Shown here piece by piece: positions 9,645-17,902 of a stretch of 59,214 bases of DNA. The DNA lies in NCBI GenBank assembly GCA_029879645.1, contig JAOUPX010000003.1, positions 1 through 59,214 on the forward strand, in the 5' to 3' direction. The translations under genes were made by a program, and so were the position numbers. The first letter of the stretch is position 1; every line of letters begins with the position of its first letter. Source of the DNA: Nitrospinota bacterium. GTDB taxonomy: Bacteria > Nitrospinota > Nitrospinia > Nitrospinales > Nitrospinaceae. The notes beneath the pieces are model-generated. The model did no database searches, was not told the DNA's origin, and saw nothing but the letters and a program-made list of their open reading frames with translations.

Positions 9645-10418
9645 TCAAGCCGATGGTATTTGTGAGGGCAAAATAGCTGGTAATTCGTATTCCGGGGTGG
9701 TCGCCTCCTGAATGCCGGAAAGCCGTTGAAACCACTGGTCCCGTAATTCCCTGGATTTAAACGGATAGAATTGTTGCCGAAGGACCAATACCCATGACTC
9801 GGTTTCGTCGTTCAAGTTATTCTTGACGGGAACGATTTTGATTTTTTCGGAGCTCATTTTTTCAACCGTTAATATCTCTTTTCGGGTAAATTCCCGGCGG
9901 GCCATGACTCCATCGAAAATCATTTGGACTCCGTCCCAATAGATATAACCGGAGTCGAGAGAAATGGATTTCATGCCCAATCCCCAGCCATTCCCGGGTC
10001 GTTGTCCGATAAGCATGCAGAAAACGCCATTTTTTGGGGGTGGCAGGGAGAGCGTTTGCAGTTTTAATACCAGGTGGCGATAAAGACCCTGGGTGAAATC
10101 AAACCACCGAAAAGAGATTAAAAAACAGAAAATGAAATTGAATATAAAGAGTCTGAGGCTGTCAAAAATTAAAAAATAAACAGTCAGCGATAACAACATC
10201 GCCATAATTGCACTTAGTATCGTATCCAACGCTCCGGTTAAAAAGTGAACCCAGACGATTTTCCCCCAGGCGGGGGGCTGAAATTTCAATAAAAGGATTT
10301 TGCGATAAATTAGATGACAAGTCCAGGAACCAAGGCAAAGGGCCAGGCAGGGAAAGGGAAAAGTGAAGAATAATATAATAAAAAAGGTGATTCCGATTTC
10401 AAGCATTTCCTGTCCCAA
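9645..10418 (-). CDS. Unknown integral membrane protein
   Basis: A 257-residue protein that I do not recognise. Residues 1-125 are very hydrophobic and contain about four membrane segments (for example IGITFFIILFFTFPFPCLAL and AMLLSLTVYFLIF). Residues 130-257 form a soluble region with mixed strands and helices and the segment ISLDSGYIYWDGVQMIFDGV. The C-terminal half could be a PH-like or beta-rich cytoplasmic domain, but this is only an impression. The base composition is AT-richer than the neighbours in the membrane half, as expected for Phe/Leu/Ile codons. It stands alone between dnaJ-like and birA, all on the reverse strand. Confidence 0.65.
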   Translation of the reverse strand: MGQEMLEIGITFFIILFFTFPFPCLALCLGSWTCHLIYRKILLLKFQPPAWGKIVWVHFLTGALDTILSAIMAMLLSLTVYFLIFDSLRLFIFNFIFCFLISFRWFDFTQGLYRHLVLKLQTLSLPPPKNGVFCMLIGQRPGNGWGLGMKSISLDSGYIYWDGVQMIFDGVMARREFTRKEILTVEKMSSEKIKIVPVKNNLNDETESWVLVLRQQFYPFKSRELRDQWFQRLSGIQEATTPEYELPAILPSQIPSA

Positions 10419-10618
10419 TAGAAGGCTTGGCGTTCATTTTGTTGGTATCCGGTTCAAGGGAGGCCTGATTTTATCAAACCCTTTTGGGGGTGTCTTGTTT
10501 AATCTTTAAGGTTAAGTTTTTCAGGTGGTTATAGGAGGGTTAAACCAGAGGCTTGGGTGTTCTGTTAAATTTCCCGGAACTTGAGAGTATTCGGGCCTAT
10601 AGGCGGTTGAAACGGAAC

Positions 10619-11407
10619 TCACTCCATCGACGTGATTTCTCCGGCCACGAACGCCATCTCTTCACCGCTGTCCAGCAATATCACCAGGCGTCCCTCATCG
10701 TCCAACTTCATGGCGGTTCCAGAGTAGGTCTCGGTCCCTTGTTTCAGAGAGATGTGTTTGCCGAACATTTCGCTGTGCTGGTTCCATTGAAGGGCGGCAT
10801 GGGAGGGGCCTTCTTCCAGAAAACCGCTGTATTCCCTGTCCAGATGATTGAGGAATGCAGCGATCAGTGGAGGTCTTTCAAAGCTTTCGCCGTTTTCCAT
10901 GGCCAGGGAGGTGGCGATATGCTGGAGGGAAATTGGAAACCGGGTATGGTTGACATTGATCCCGATACCAAGGATGATTCCCGAGTGTCCGTCTTCCTTA
11001 TGATTTTCCGTCAGGATACCGGCCACTTTTTTGCCATTCAGGAGGATATCATTTGGCCATTTCAAAACGGGTCGGGTTCGGCTGAATTCGTTCAGAGCCT
11101 GAGTCAGCGCGACACCAGCGATCAGGGTAATGGGGGCGATTTGCTCAGGCGCCAGACCCGGTTTGAGCAGAACGGAGAGATATATGCCGACATTTTCCTC
11201 CGAGTACCAGGTCCGCCCTGACCGGCCTTTGCCCTGAGTTTGACAGTCCGCCAGAATAACGGTCCCTTCTTTATCCCAGGCAGTCACCAACTCCTTTGCG
11301 AGGTCATTGGTGGATTCTACGGTGGTATAAGTTATAATTTCCCGACCGACATGCTGGGTATGAAGTTGATCCCGAATCCAATTTTGATCTTCTGAAGAAT
11401 AAGGCAT
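10619..11407 (-). CDS. birA: Biotin--[acetyl-CoA-carboxylase] ligase, monofunctional
   Basis: A 262-residue biotin protein ligase. It activates biotin to biotinyl-AMP and transfers it to the lysine of biotin carboxyl carrier proteins. The ligase signature is QGKGRSGRTWYSEENVGIYL at about residues 58-77, followed by VLKWPNDILLNGKKVAGILT near 115-133. The C-terminal SH3-like domain (TAMKLDDEGRLVILLDSGEE) is present. The N-terminal winged helix of E. coli BirA is missing, so this is a class I enzyme unlikely to repress biotin genes. It is divergent from the DUF2062 gene across 70 bases. No other biotin gene is nearby. Confidence 0.94.
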   Translation of the reverse strand: MPYSSEDQNWIRDQLHTQHVGREIITYTTVESTNDLAKELVTAWDKEGTVILADCQTQGKGRSGRTWYSEENVGIYLSVLLKPGLAPEQIAPITLIAGVALTQALNEFSRTRPVLKWPNDILLNGKKVAGILTENHKEDGHSGIILGIGINVNHTRFPISLQHIATSLAMENGESFERPPLIAAFLNHLDREYSGFLEEGPSHAALQWNQHSEMFGKHISLKQGTETYSGTAMKLDDEGRLVILLDSGEEMAFVAGEITSME

Positions 11408-11477
11408 AAACTCATGATATAGTTTAGGTTATAATTGTAAAGGACCTTTTTTCAAAAATTTTGCCAAAGCGGTTTTC

Positions 11478-12044
11478 ATGGAAAGCATCCGACGTGCCTG
11501 CCGTTATCTATATTATCGTTTTATTCGCCTGCAGGCCAGCCCAGAAAGTCTTGCCAGGGGGGTAGCCTTAGGATTATTGATAAGCACCACCCCCACCTTC
11601 GGTATTCAAACTTTCATCGCCCTCTTTTTAGCCGCCTTATTGAGGTGCAGTAAAATTTGCGCGGTGGTTGCCGCCCAATTAACTAATGCGTTAACCGCGC
11701 CTTTCATTTTTCTGGGAACTTATTATCTGGGGGCCATTTTAATGGGCCGGCCTTTCGATCAAGCCAAGTTTGAGCGCCTCTATAGAGAATTTCATTTAGA
11801 CCAGGTCTGGGAATCAGGTTTGTCTGCATTTGTCCCGCTTTGGGAGGGATTCAGGGATGTTTTTGTGTCTCTCTGGGTAGGAGGACTGATTGTGGGTGTG
11901 ATTTTGGCCATTATTGGTTATTTCGTGGTTATTGGCATCGATACTAAAGCCCATTTGCAGATTGTGAGGGCAAAACAGACGGCCAAAAGGCAAATGGAGA
12001 GGCTTAAACGGAAAAATGCGCCGGTATATGAAAAAATTGATTGA
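11478..12044 (+). CDS. DUF2062 family membrane protein
   Basis: A 188-residue protein with the DUF2062 pattern: an amphipathic start (RRACRYLYYRFIRLQASPES), then ARGVALGLLISTTPTFGIQT and hydrophobic helices, with the conserved NALTAPFIFLGTYYLG segment. A last membrane helix near residues 135-160 is followed by a basic tail. About three to four membrane helices are predicted by eye. The family is widespread in Gram-negative bacteria and sometimes fused to glycosyltransferases, but its function is not known. It stands alone, divergent from birA. Confidence 0.85.
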   Translation: MESIRRACRYLYYRFIRLQASPESLARGVALGLLISTTPTFGIQTFIALFLAALLRCSKICAVVAAQLTNALTAPFIFLGTYYLGAILMGRPFDQAKFERLYREFHLDQVWESGLSAFVPLWEGFRDVFVSLWVGGLIVGVILAIIGYFVVIGIDTKAHLQIVRAKQTAKRQMERLKRKNAPVYEKID

Positions 12045-12124
12045 ATTTATTGAAAAATATTGATAAAAACCATAACTCGATAAGGGATTGAGGCGTTAGT
12101 CAGTTTAAAAATGAGGAGCGTTTA

Positions 12125-12271
12125 ATGAAAAAACTGGTGATCTTTCTTATGTTGTTAGCTTTTACGGTTACAGGTGTCGGTTGTTATGGAACCGGTCCAT
12201 GTCCTCACGGCGTTTGTAATGAAGAGCACTCCAAGGCTTCTGGTCCGCCTGCTGAAAAATCTGGAGAATAA
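12125..12271 (+). CDS. Small predicted lipoprotein, 48 residues
   Basis: An ATG at 12125 with a strong ribosome site (GAGGAG, eight bases upstream) opens a 48-residue frame ending in TAA at 12269-12271. The protein starts MKKLVIFLMLLAFTVTGVGC, a classic basic and hydrophobic export signal with Cys20 placed as a lipidation site. The lipobox is GVGC, with a non-ideal glycine at -3. The mature part is only 29 residues with two further cysteines (GPCPHGVCNEEH) and a Gly/Pro/Ser tail. It is followed at once by a strong intrinsic terminator. The arrangement is that of a short, separately expressed envelope lipoprotein of unknown role. The Cys-Pro-His...Cys segment could bind metal, but that is speculative. 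Confidence 0.72.
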   Translation: MKKLVIFLMLLAFTVTGVGCYGTGPCPHGVCNEEHSKASGPPAEKSGE

Positions 12272-12303
12272 TTTTTTTATCCCTGCGGTTCCAAAAAAAA
12301 AAC

Positions 12304-12341
12304 TACCCCCCTCTGTAATTTAGAAGGGGGTATTTTATTTT
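12304..12341 (+). terminator. Rho-independent terminator of the small lipoprotein gene
   Basis: An inverted repeat of about 11 base pairs with one mismatch (TACCCCCCTCT at 12304-12314 with AGAAGGGGGTA at 12322-12332) has a seven-base loop and is followed by a T-rich tract at 12331-12341. It begins 33 bases after the stop codon. A run of A residues precedes the stem, so weak function on the other strand is possible. Confidence 0.85.
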
Positions 12342-12390
12342 CCCCTGCACTTCGATCCTGTACCATCCCCGGTAGCAGTTTAATGTCTTT

Positions 12391-12407
12391 TAGGGCCTAA
12401 TTTAGGC
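12391..12407. repeat. Short inverted repeat GGCCTA/TAGGCC
   Basis: The two six-base arms are GGCCTA and TAGGCC, separated by about three bases. The repeat lies in the 331-base gap between the lipoprotein and the helical-protein gene, about 75 bases before the candidate promoter at 12482. It is too short for a terminator without a T tract. It could be a protein-binding site or chance. Confidence 0.25.
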
Positions 12408-12481
12408 CTGTGTCCAGCCGAAAAGGCTCATTTTCCCCTTCAGCCAAATCTATCATTAGTACGGTCCCTGTCAGTAAATTT

Positions 12482-12512
12482 TTGACATCGGGGCCGCTAG
12501 CGATGATAGAAT
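12482..12512 (+). promoter_or_regulatory. Candidate sigma-70 promoter of the radical SAM cassette
   Basis: A perfect TTGACA at 12482-12487 and TAGAAT (five of six) at 12507-12512 are separated by 19 bases, two more than ideal. They lie about 90 bases before the ATG of the 12603 gene, after the lipoprotein terminator. The two forward genes that follow would be transcribed together. Confidence 0.4.
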
Positions 12513-12602
12513 GTGGGAAAATTACGATAATTTGTAGGGATTCCTGTTTTTCGGTGGGATTGTATTCAGGAGTATTAGATATTACTGATTTAAGGAGAGG
12601 GT

Positions 12603-12932
12603 ATGTCAAGGCAAAGGACGACAGTGGAGCAGGTGCGGCAGATTCAGGATTATTTCAAAGAGGGCACTGAATACCATAACGAAAAAAAGTATAAAGAAGC
12701 AATCACAGCTTTCAAAAATGGCGCGGCGATCAACCCTTTTGACGAAAACCATCTGGAAGAGTTGGGGAAAAAGTTGAAAGGCATGTCCGTCAAACTGGTT
12801 CAGGAGAGTATTGCTTACATGGGTTGTGCCGCTGTTCATTTAAAATGTTCGATCGACGAACTCAGCGAAAATGAAAAGGATATTGTTCCGATCGACGAGT
12901 CCCTTACCGAAGTTTTTAAGGCCTGGGATTGA
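12603..12932 (+). CDS. Small TPR-like helical protein preceding the radical SAM gene
   Basis: A 109-residue soluble protein with a good ribosome site (AAGGAGAG). Residues 13-48 read as a single TPR-like helical hairpin (IQDYFKEGTEYHNEKKYKEA, then FKNGAAINPFDENH). The rest is acidic with two cysteines (GCAAVHLKCSID). It ends six bases before the radical SAM gene, so the two are almost surely co-transcribed and perhaps translationally coupled. A single TPR-like unit next to a radical SAM enzyme suggests a partner or substrate-presenting protein, but nothing in the sequence proves contact. I know no named family for it. Confidence 0.75.
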   Translation: MSRQRTTVEQVRQIQDYFKEGTEYHNEKKYKEAITAFKNGAAINPFDENHLEELGKKLKGMSVKLVQESIAYMGCAAVHLKCSIDELSENEKDIVPIDESLTEVFKAWD

Positions 12933-12938
12933 GGGGAT

Positions 12939-14141
12939 ATGGACGATCAGGTTTTATACAACGTATTTCGGCAGGAGATACGGGAGCGTAAAATTCCGAT
13001 CAGTCTGGGTAAAACCTGCCCGGTGAAGTGCACTTTTTGTTATGAGAAGGACCATAGTTACCGCCCCACCATTGATCCCCCCTTGACCACTCCCGAGCAA
13101 TGGAAGTTTATCCTGCAGGAAATACAAAAATATCCTACCAGAGAAGGCGAAGCATGGTTGCTGGGAGGCAACGAATATATGGAATGGACGGATATTTTCC
13201 TGCATCCCAAAGCCATGGACTGGTTGGAGGAATTCCTGGATACGACGGACAAGCAGGTTATATTTTTCACCGTTGGATATGTCAAGCCGGAGCGCCTTCA
13301 TAAACTGGTAGAAAAATATCCCGGCCGCATCAATTTTGAGCTTTCGGTGATTACCCTGGGAGAGCACCGGAAGAAACTTATGCCAAACGCTCCGACCGTT
13401 GAGCAGGTTCTGAAGATAATAGAAGGGCCGTCAGTAACCTCCTCAAATTTTTATTCCTTTGGACCGAATACCATGTCCAAAGACGCCATGACAATATCGA
13501 AAATCAATCCTCATTGCATTTTATGGATGGGATGTTTGACTCCCCTTAGATACATCGATGCGGAAACCAGTACGTTGATGAGGTATGGCAGGAGTTATTT
13601 GCCCGACGAGACCCGGCGAATTTATAACGCAGGCCTGCCCAACACCCAGATGATCCATACCGAATCGTATATCTCCACTTTTCTGGCGCGGCAGAAAATC
13701 CTTAAAACCTTCGATGCCTGCGAATTGGAAAAGAAAGATACCGTGGTGGTCTCGGCCAGTATTTACCGATTACTTTCGACCCTGCGGAAAAACCGGGCGC
13801 GCTACCTGTACGTTCCCAATCAGATGTTGGGAGGCGATTCGGATTGCTCGACATTGTTGACGTTTAACGATGTGGCTCAACGGTTGAATGGAGAGACACA
13901 GGTATATCTGCCCAAGGTCATTATGGAGCACCCTTCCAAAGAGGACAGAGATATCACCGGAGTTACTTTTGATGAATTCAAGGAACGGTTTCCCAGGACT
14001 CGATTCAAGGTTTTGCATAAGGTCAATTCCAAGATGTCCAATGGCAAGCTTTACGAAAAAGGATATTTAAAAAATATAGTTGAGGATTATTTAGGCAATC
14101 CACTCGCAAAGAAAATTGCGGAGGCGCCGCTTCCCAATTAA
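12939..14141 (+). CDS. Radical SAM enzyme of unknown substrate
   Basis: A 400-residue protein. The radical SAM cluster motif CPVKCTFC gives the CX3CX2C ligands C27, C31 and C34 for the 4Fe-4S cluster that cleaves S-adenosylmethionine. A Gly-rich strand follows (AWLLGGNEYMEW). The C-terminal third (VVVSASIYRLLSTL, then VPNQMLGGDSDCSTLLTFND and QVYLPKVIMEHPS) resembles the DUF512 domain found on some radical SAM proteins, but the PDZ-like N-terminus typical of that group is absent. Other cysteines (HCILWMGCL, DACELE) do not form an obvious SPASM pattern. The gene follows the 109-residue protein by six bases. The substrate and reaction are unknown. Confidence 0.88.
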   Translation: MDDQVLYNVFRQEIRERKIPISLGKTCPVKCTFCYEKDHSYRPTIDPPLTTPEQWKFILQEIQKYPTREGEAWLLGGNEYMEWTDIFLHPKAMDWLEEFLDTTDKQVIFFTVGYVKPERLHKLVEKYPGRINFELSVITLGEHRKKLMPNAPTVEQVLKIIEGPSVTSSNFYSFGPNTMSKDAMTISKINPHCILWMGCLTPLRYIDAETSTLMRYGRSYLPDETRRIYNAGLPNTQMIHTESYISTFLARQKILKTFDACELEKKDTVVVSASIYRLLSTLRKNRARYLYVPNQMLGGDSDCSTLLTFNDVAQRLNGETQVYLPKVIMEHPSKEDRDITGVTFDEFKERFPRTRFKVLHKVNSKMSNGKLYEKGYLKNIVEDYLGNPLAKKIAEAPLPN

Positions 14142-14157
14142 ATCGATTCCTACCCCC

Positions 14158-14177
14158 TCCCCTGGGGTATCAGGGGA
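14158..14177 (+). other. GC-rich hairpin after the radical SAM gene
   Basis: TCCCCTG at 14158-14164 pairs with CAGGGGA at 14171-14177 around a six-base loop, 17 bases after the radical SAM stop codon. No T tract follows directly (a short CTTTAT comes about 15 bases later). It may act as an inefficient terminator or protect the messenger end. Confidence 0.35.
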
Positions 14178-14237
14178 ATCCCTGGCGGGGCTTTATCTAG
14201 TCAGGGATCCATTAAACATCCTTTTGAGGCTGAGCAT

Positions 14238-14417
14238 ATGCAATATTGGCTGAAAGTGGTTTTTGTGGATAACAGTGAATTGAAGTTGGATGAAACGGAA
14301 AAGCATTTTATCAGCGACGATCTAGAGGTCCTGGAAGTGACCACCGCCAAGGAGGTTTTAATCGTTCCGGTTCGTCAGATCAAGTATATCGCGTGTGATT
14401 CCAAAGTTTTCAAATAG
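14238..14417 (+). CDS. Small beta-rich protein of unknown function, 59 residues
   Basis: An ATG at 14238 opens a frame to TAG at 14415-14417. The protein opens MQYWLKVVFVDNSELKLDE and ends VRQIKYIACDSKVFK. The alternating hydrophobic pattern suggests four or five short strands, like small Sm- or SH3-like barrels, and the ending VLIVPVRQIKYIA recalls small RNA-binding or PRC-like barrels. Purine-rich bases (TTGAGGC) lie upstream. It sits 96 bases after the radical SAM gene and is convergent with the next gene. It has no signal peptide. Function is unknown. Confidence 0.62.
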   Translation: MQYWLKVVFVDNSELKLDETEKHFISDDLEVLEVTTAKEVLIVPVRQIKYIACDSKVFK

Positions 14418-14439
14418 AGAGGAGGGGTTCTTGAGGGAA

Positions 14440-14467
14440 TAAAAAAAGAGCGCCACAGGGGCGCTCT
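14440..14467 (-). terminator. Rho-independent terminator of the 132-residue reverse-strand gene
   Basis: AGAGCGCC at 14447-14454 pairs perfectly with GGCGCTCT at 14460-14467 around a five-base loop. Read on the reverse strand, the stem is followed by seven T residues (the A run at 14441-14447). It lies 23 bases after the stop codon of the reverse-strand gene ending at 14491. No T tract exists on the forward side, so it should act on the reverse strand only. Confidence 0.88.
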
Positions 14468-14490
14468 GGGAGATAAAATTTGGATTTGCT

Positions 14491-14889
14491 TTATAGTTTG
14501 AGACGGGCTTTCTTCAACCAGTCATCTTCGTCGAAGACCGAGCGGCAATAATCCTCAAACATTTGTTCTTTATCGGAGAGCTCTTGGCCGTCAATACTCT
14601 GGGACTCTTCCTTCTGGGTGAATCCAAACTCCAGAACGGTCTTGGGTTTGGGAGGTTCGCCATTGGGTTCCAGTTTGTAGATTTTTTCCGAAAAAGGTTT
14701 GGGATTAACATAATCATCCAGCTCTTGCAGGCTGAGCAGGAGATTGAAGACTGCAGATTCCGTAATCAGGCCATTGGAGCCCAGCTCCTTAAGAAGCGCT
14801 TTCACATCTTTGGAAGAGGTGATGGCATTCATAATAGCCGCACTGAGTTTTTCGTAAATTTCATCCTGATAAGATTCGTTAGAATCCAT
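14491..14889 (-). CDS. Acidic cytoplasmic protein of unknown function
   Basis: A 132-residue acidic protein with no signal peptide or membrane segment. The first half is helical (YEKLSAAIMNAITSSKDVKA, then LLKELGSNGLITESAVFNLL). The second half is more polar, with a proline-containing linker (EPNGEPPKPKTVLEFGF) and an acidic ending (FEDYCRSVFDEDDWLKKARL). A good ribosome site (GGAGG) lies upstream of the ATG at 14889. It has its own intrinsic terminator, so it is a single-gene unit. I do not recognise the family. Confidence 0.75.
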   Translation of the reverse strand: MDSNESYQDEIYEKLSAAIMNAITSSKDVKALLKELGSNGLITESAVFNLLLSLQELDDYVNPKPFSEKIYKLEPNGEPPKPKTVLEFGFTQKEESQSIDGQELSDKEQMFEDYCRSVFDEDDWLKKARLKL

Positions 14890-16228
<1,339 letters not shown>

Positions 16229-16341
16229 AACTTAACTTCCCCATTTACAGAAAGTTTGATTTTAAAGGAGTTTTAGTTATTGTTTAACCCGTCCCGCCGT
16301 GGATATAATAAATGAGTATCTTAATAAAAGGAGAAAGGGAA

Positions 16342-16989
16342 ATGTCAATTCTGGCTCAGAATATGAAGATCATACGACGCGAGTTGGGTTGTACCCAATC
16401 AGCCATGTCCGAAATTTTAAAAGTCGGGTTTCGAACCTATGTGCGTTATGAAGCGGGAGAGAGAGACGCTCCGGCGGCGGTTTTGGTGAAAATGGCGCGT
16501 CTCGGGAATATTTCCCTCGAACATCTTTTGACCCAAAAAATCGAATCTCTTTCAATATTACCGATGGATACCGATACCCTGAACCTGACTCCGCCAGAAA
16601 TCAAATGGGTTAACTTTGAAACCGGTCAAATTTCATTTAAGAAATTGGCCAAAGAAGGAGTTTTGGCTTTGGACGAAGCTGAAAAAAAAGCCATCTCCGC
16701 GTACCGCAGAATGCCTGCAGAATTAAAAACGGCTTTTCTGAAAGATCTGGAAAAAAACTATAAAGTCAGCGGTACTGGGTTGAAAGCAAGAAAACTGGCG
16801 CCTGCAAAACCGGCGACTCCCTTAACTCCTGCCGTTGAGAAAAAGGCGGAGGCAAAAGTGGAAAAAGCCAAGGAAGGGAAAAAGAAAGGAAAGCCGGGCC
16901 GCAAAAAACTGGATAAAAAAGCCCTCAAGGAAAAAATTGATCGGCTTAAGATGATTACCAAATCGGTTCCGAAAATTACCGTGAGATAA
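16342..16989 (+). CDS. XRE-type HTH protein with a long basic tail
   Basis: I choose the ATG at 16342 (MSILAQNMKIIRRELGC), giving 215 residues, because AAAGGAGAAAGGGA lies directly before it; the in-frame ATG at 16312 lacks this. Residues 1-60 form a Cro/C1-type helix-turn-helix (CTQSAMSEILKVGFRTYVRY, then EAGERDAPAAVLVKMARLG). The middle is a helical linker (residues 90-140). The last 70 residues are rich in Lys, Ala and Pro (for example KKKGKPGRKKLDKKALKEK), like a histone H1 or nucleoid-protein tail. It is the first gene of a tight ten-gene run and so a candidate regulator of it, or a DNA-packing protein. No target can be named. Confidence 0.82.
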   Translation: MSILAQNMKIIRRELGCTQSAMSEILKVGFRTYVRYEAGERDAPAAVLVKMARLGNISLEHLLTQKIESLSILPMDTDTLNLTPPEIKWVNFETGQISFKKLAKEGVLALDEAEKKAISAYRRMPAELKTAFLKDLEKNYKVSGTGLKARKLAPAKPATPLTPAVEKKAEAKVEKAKEGKKKGKPGRKKLDKKALKEKIDRLKMITKSVPKITVR

Positions 16990-16993
16990 ATCT

Positions 16994-17902
16994 TTGAAAA
17001 AAGCTGGAATGATGGGAAATCTGAATGGGATCGTTTTTTTTGTCGCCCTTTTAGTGATTTTTTCCCTGGAGATGTTTGGCAAGGTGGTCGAGCGGGGGGT
17101 TGGTTATTACCTTAAATGGGAAAACTACTCCCGACCTCAACTGGGGCGTATATGGGAGAAGGACCGGGAAAAAATTGTTGCCCAGAAAAAGATTGAGACC
17201 CTTCTTTCCAGTTTAAACACTCAGGAGACCAGCTCCGACTCCATCCAATCATTCAAGGAACTGTTTGAACAGCTCAATCCCGCAGTTCCGCAAATGGTTT
17301 CCCGGAAAAAATTTCTGCAACTGTACTTCGAGTTCCCCGAGCAGTTGTCCCGCAAAATCATTTCTCCCTACGAGTTACTGGAAATCGACTCCAATCGCGA
17401 CTGGCAACGCGTACTGTTGACGCAGTTGGGGGAATGGATCACCGTCAGCTTTATCAATAACCAGAATTATCCCATCCGGGAAGTCTTTATGTCGGCTGAC
17501 GGGGTGGGGGAGAATCCGTTGGTCCGAGACATCTTCCGGGGGACTTTGGAAGAGGCCGGCTTTGGTGACAACTCGATCCTGCCATTTTCAGATTTTATGC
17601 GGGTGCTTAAAACCCTGGGCTCCGAGACTCAGGAAACCCTGTTTCCCGATCCTTCCTGGTTTTTCAGTAAAAATTACCATGTGACACGTGTGGGTATTAA
17701 GGAAACTCCAAACTCCAACGAATATCCTCCACCGGCCCGAATGGGAGTCGAATATCAGAGTGATTTTTTTACCGAGGTTTTAATACTTCCCGTCCCGGGG
17801 CATATATCAGAAAACCTTTTGTCGCAGATAGAAATTCCGGTAATCGACGAGGCAGCCGAAACTGTATCTCCGTTTGGTGATTTTCAGGGAGAATCGAATT
17901 GA
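16994..17902 (+). CDS. Membrane-anchored protein of unknown function upstream of a class A PBP
   Basis: A 302-residue protein starting at TTG (16994) or at ATG 17009. One hydrophobic segment (GIVFFVALLVIFSLEMFGKV, residues about 12-31) anchors it, and the remaining 270 residues should lie in the periplasm or cytoplasm. They are largely helical, with repeated aromatic residues, and contain no motif I know. The stop codon overlaps the TTG start of the following penicillin-binding protein by three bases, so translation is probably coupled. That coupling points to a role in cell-wall synthesis, for example as an accessory subunit, but this is inference from position only. Confidence 0.75.
   Translation: MKKAGMMGNLNGIVFFVALLVIFSLEMFGKVVERGVGYYLKWENYSRPQLGRIWEKDREKIVAQKKIETLLSSLNTQETSSDSIQSFKELFEQLNPAVPQMVSRKKFLQLYFEFPEQLSRKIISPYELLEIDSNRDWQRVLLTQLGEWITVSFINNQNYPIREVFMSADGVGENPLVRDIFRGTLEEAGFGDNSILPFSDFMRVLKTLGSETQETLFPDPSWFFSKNYHVTRVGIKETPNSNEYPPPARMGVEYQSDFFTEVLILPVPGHISENLLSQIEIPVIDEAAETVSPFGDFQGESN

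Noticed and set aside
12397-12670. Short frames on both strands between the lipoprotein terminator and the 12603 gene
   Set aside because: They overlap the candidate promoter and lack ribosome sites; the region is better explained as regulatory.
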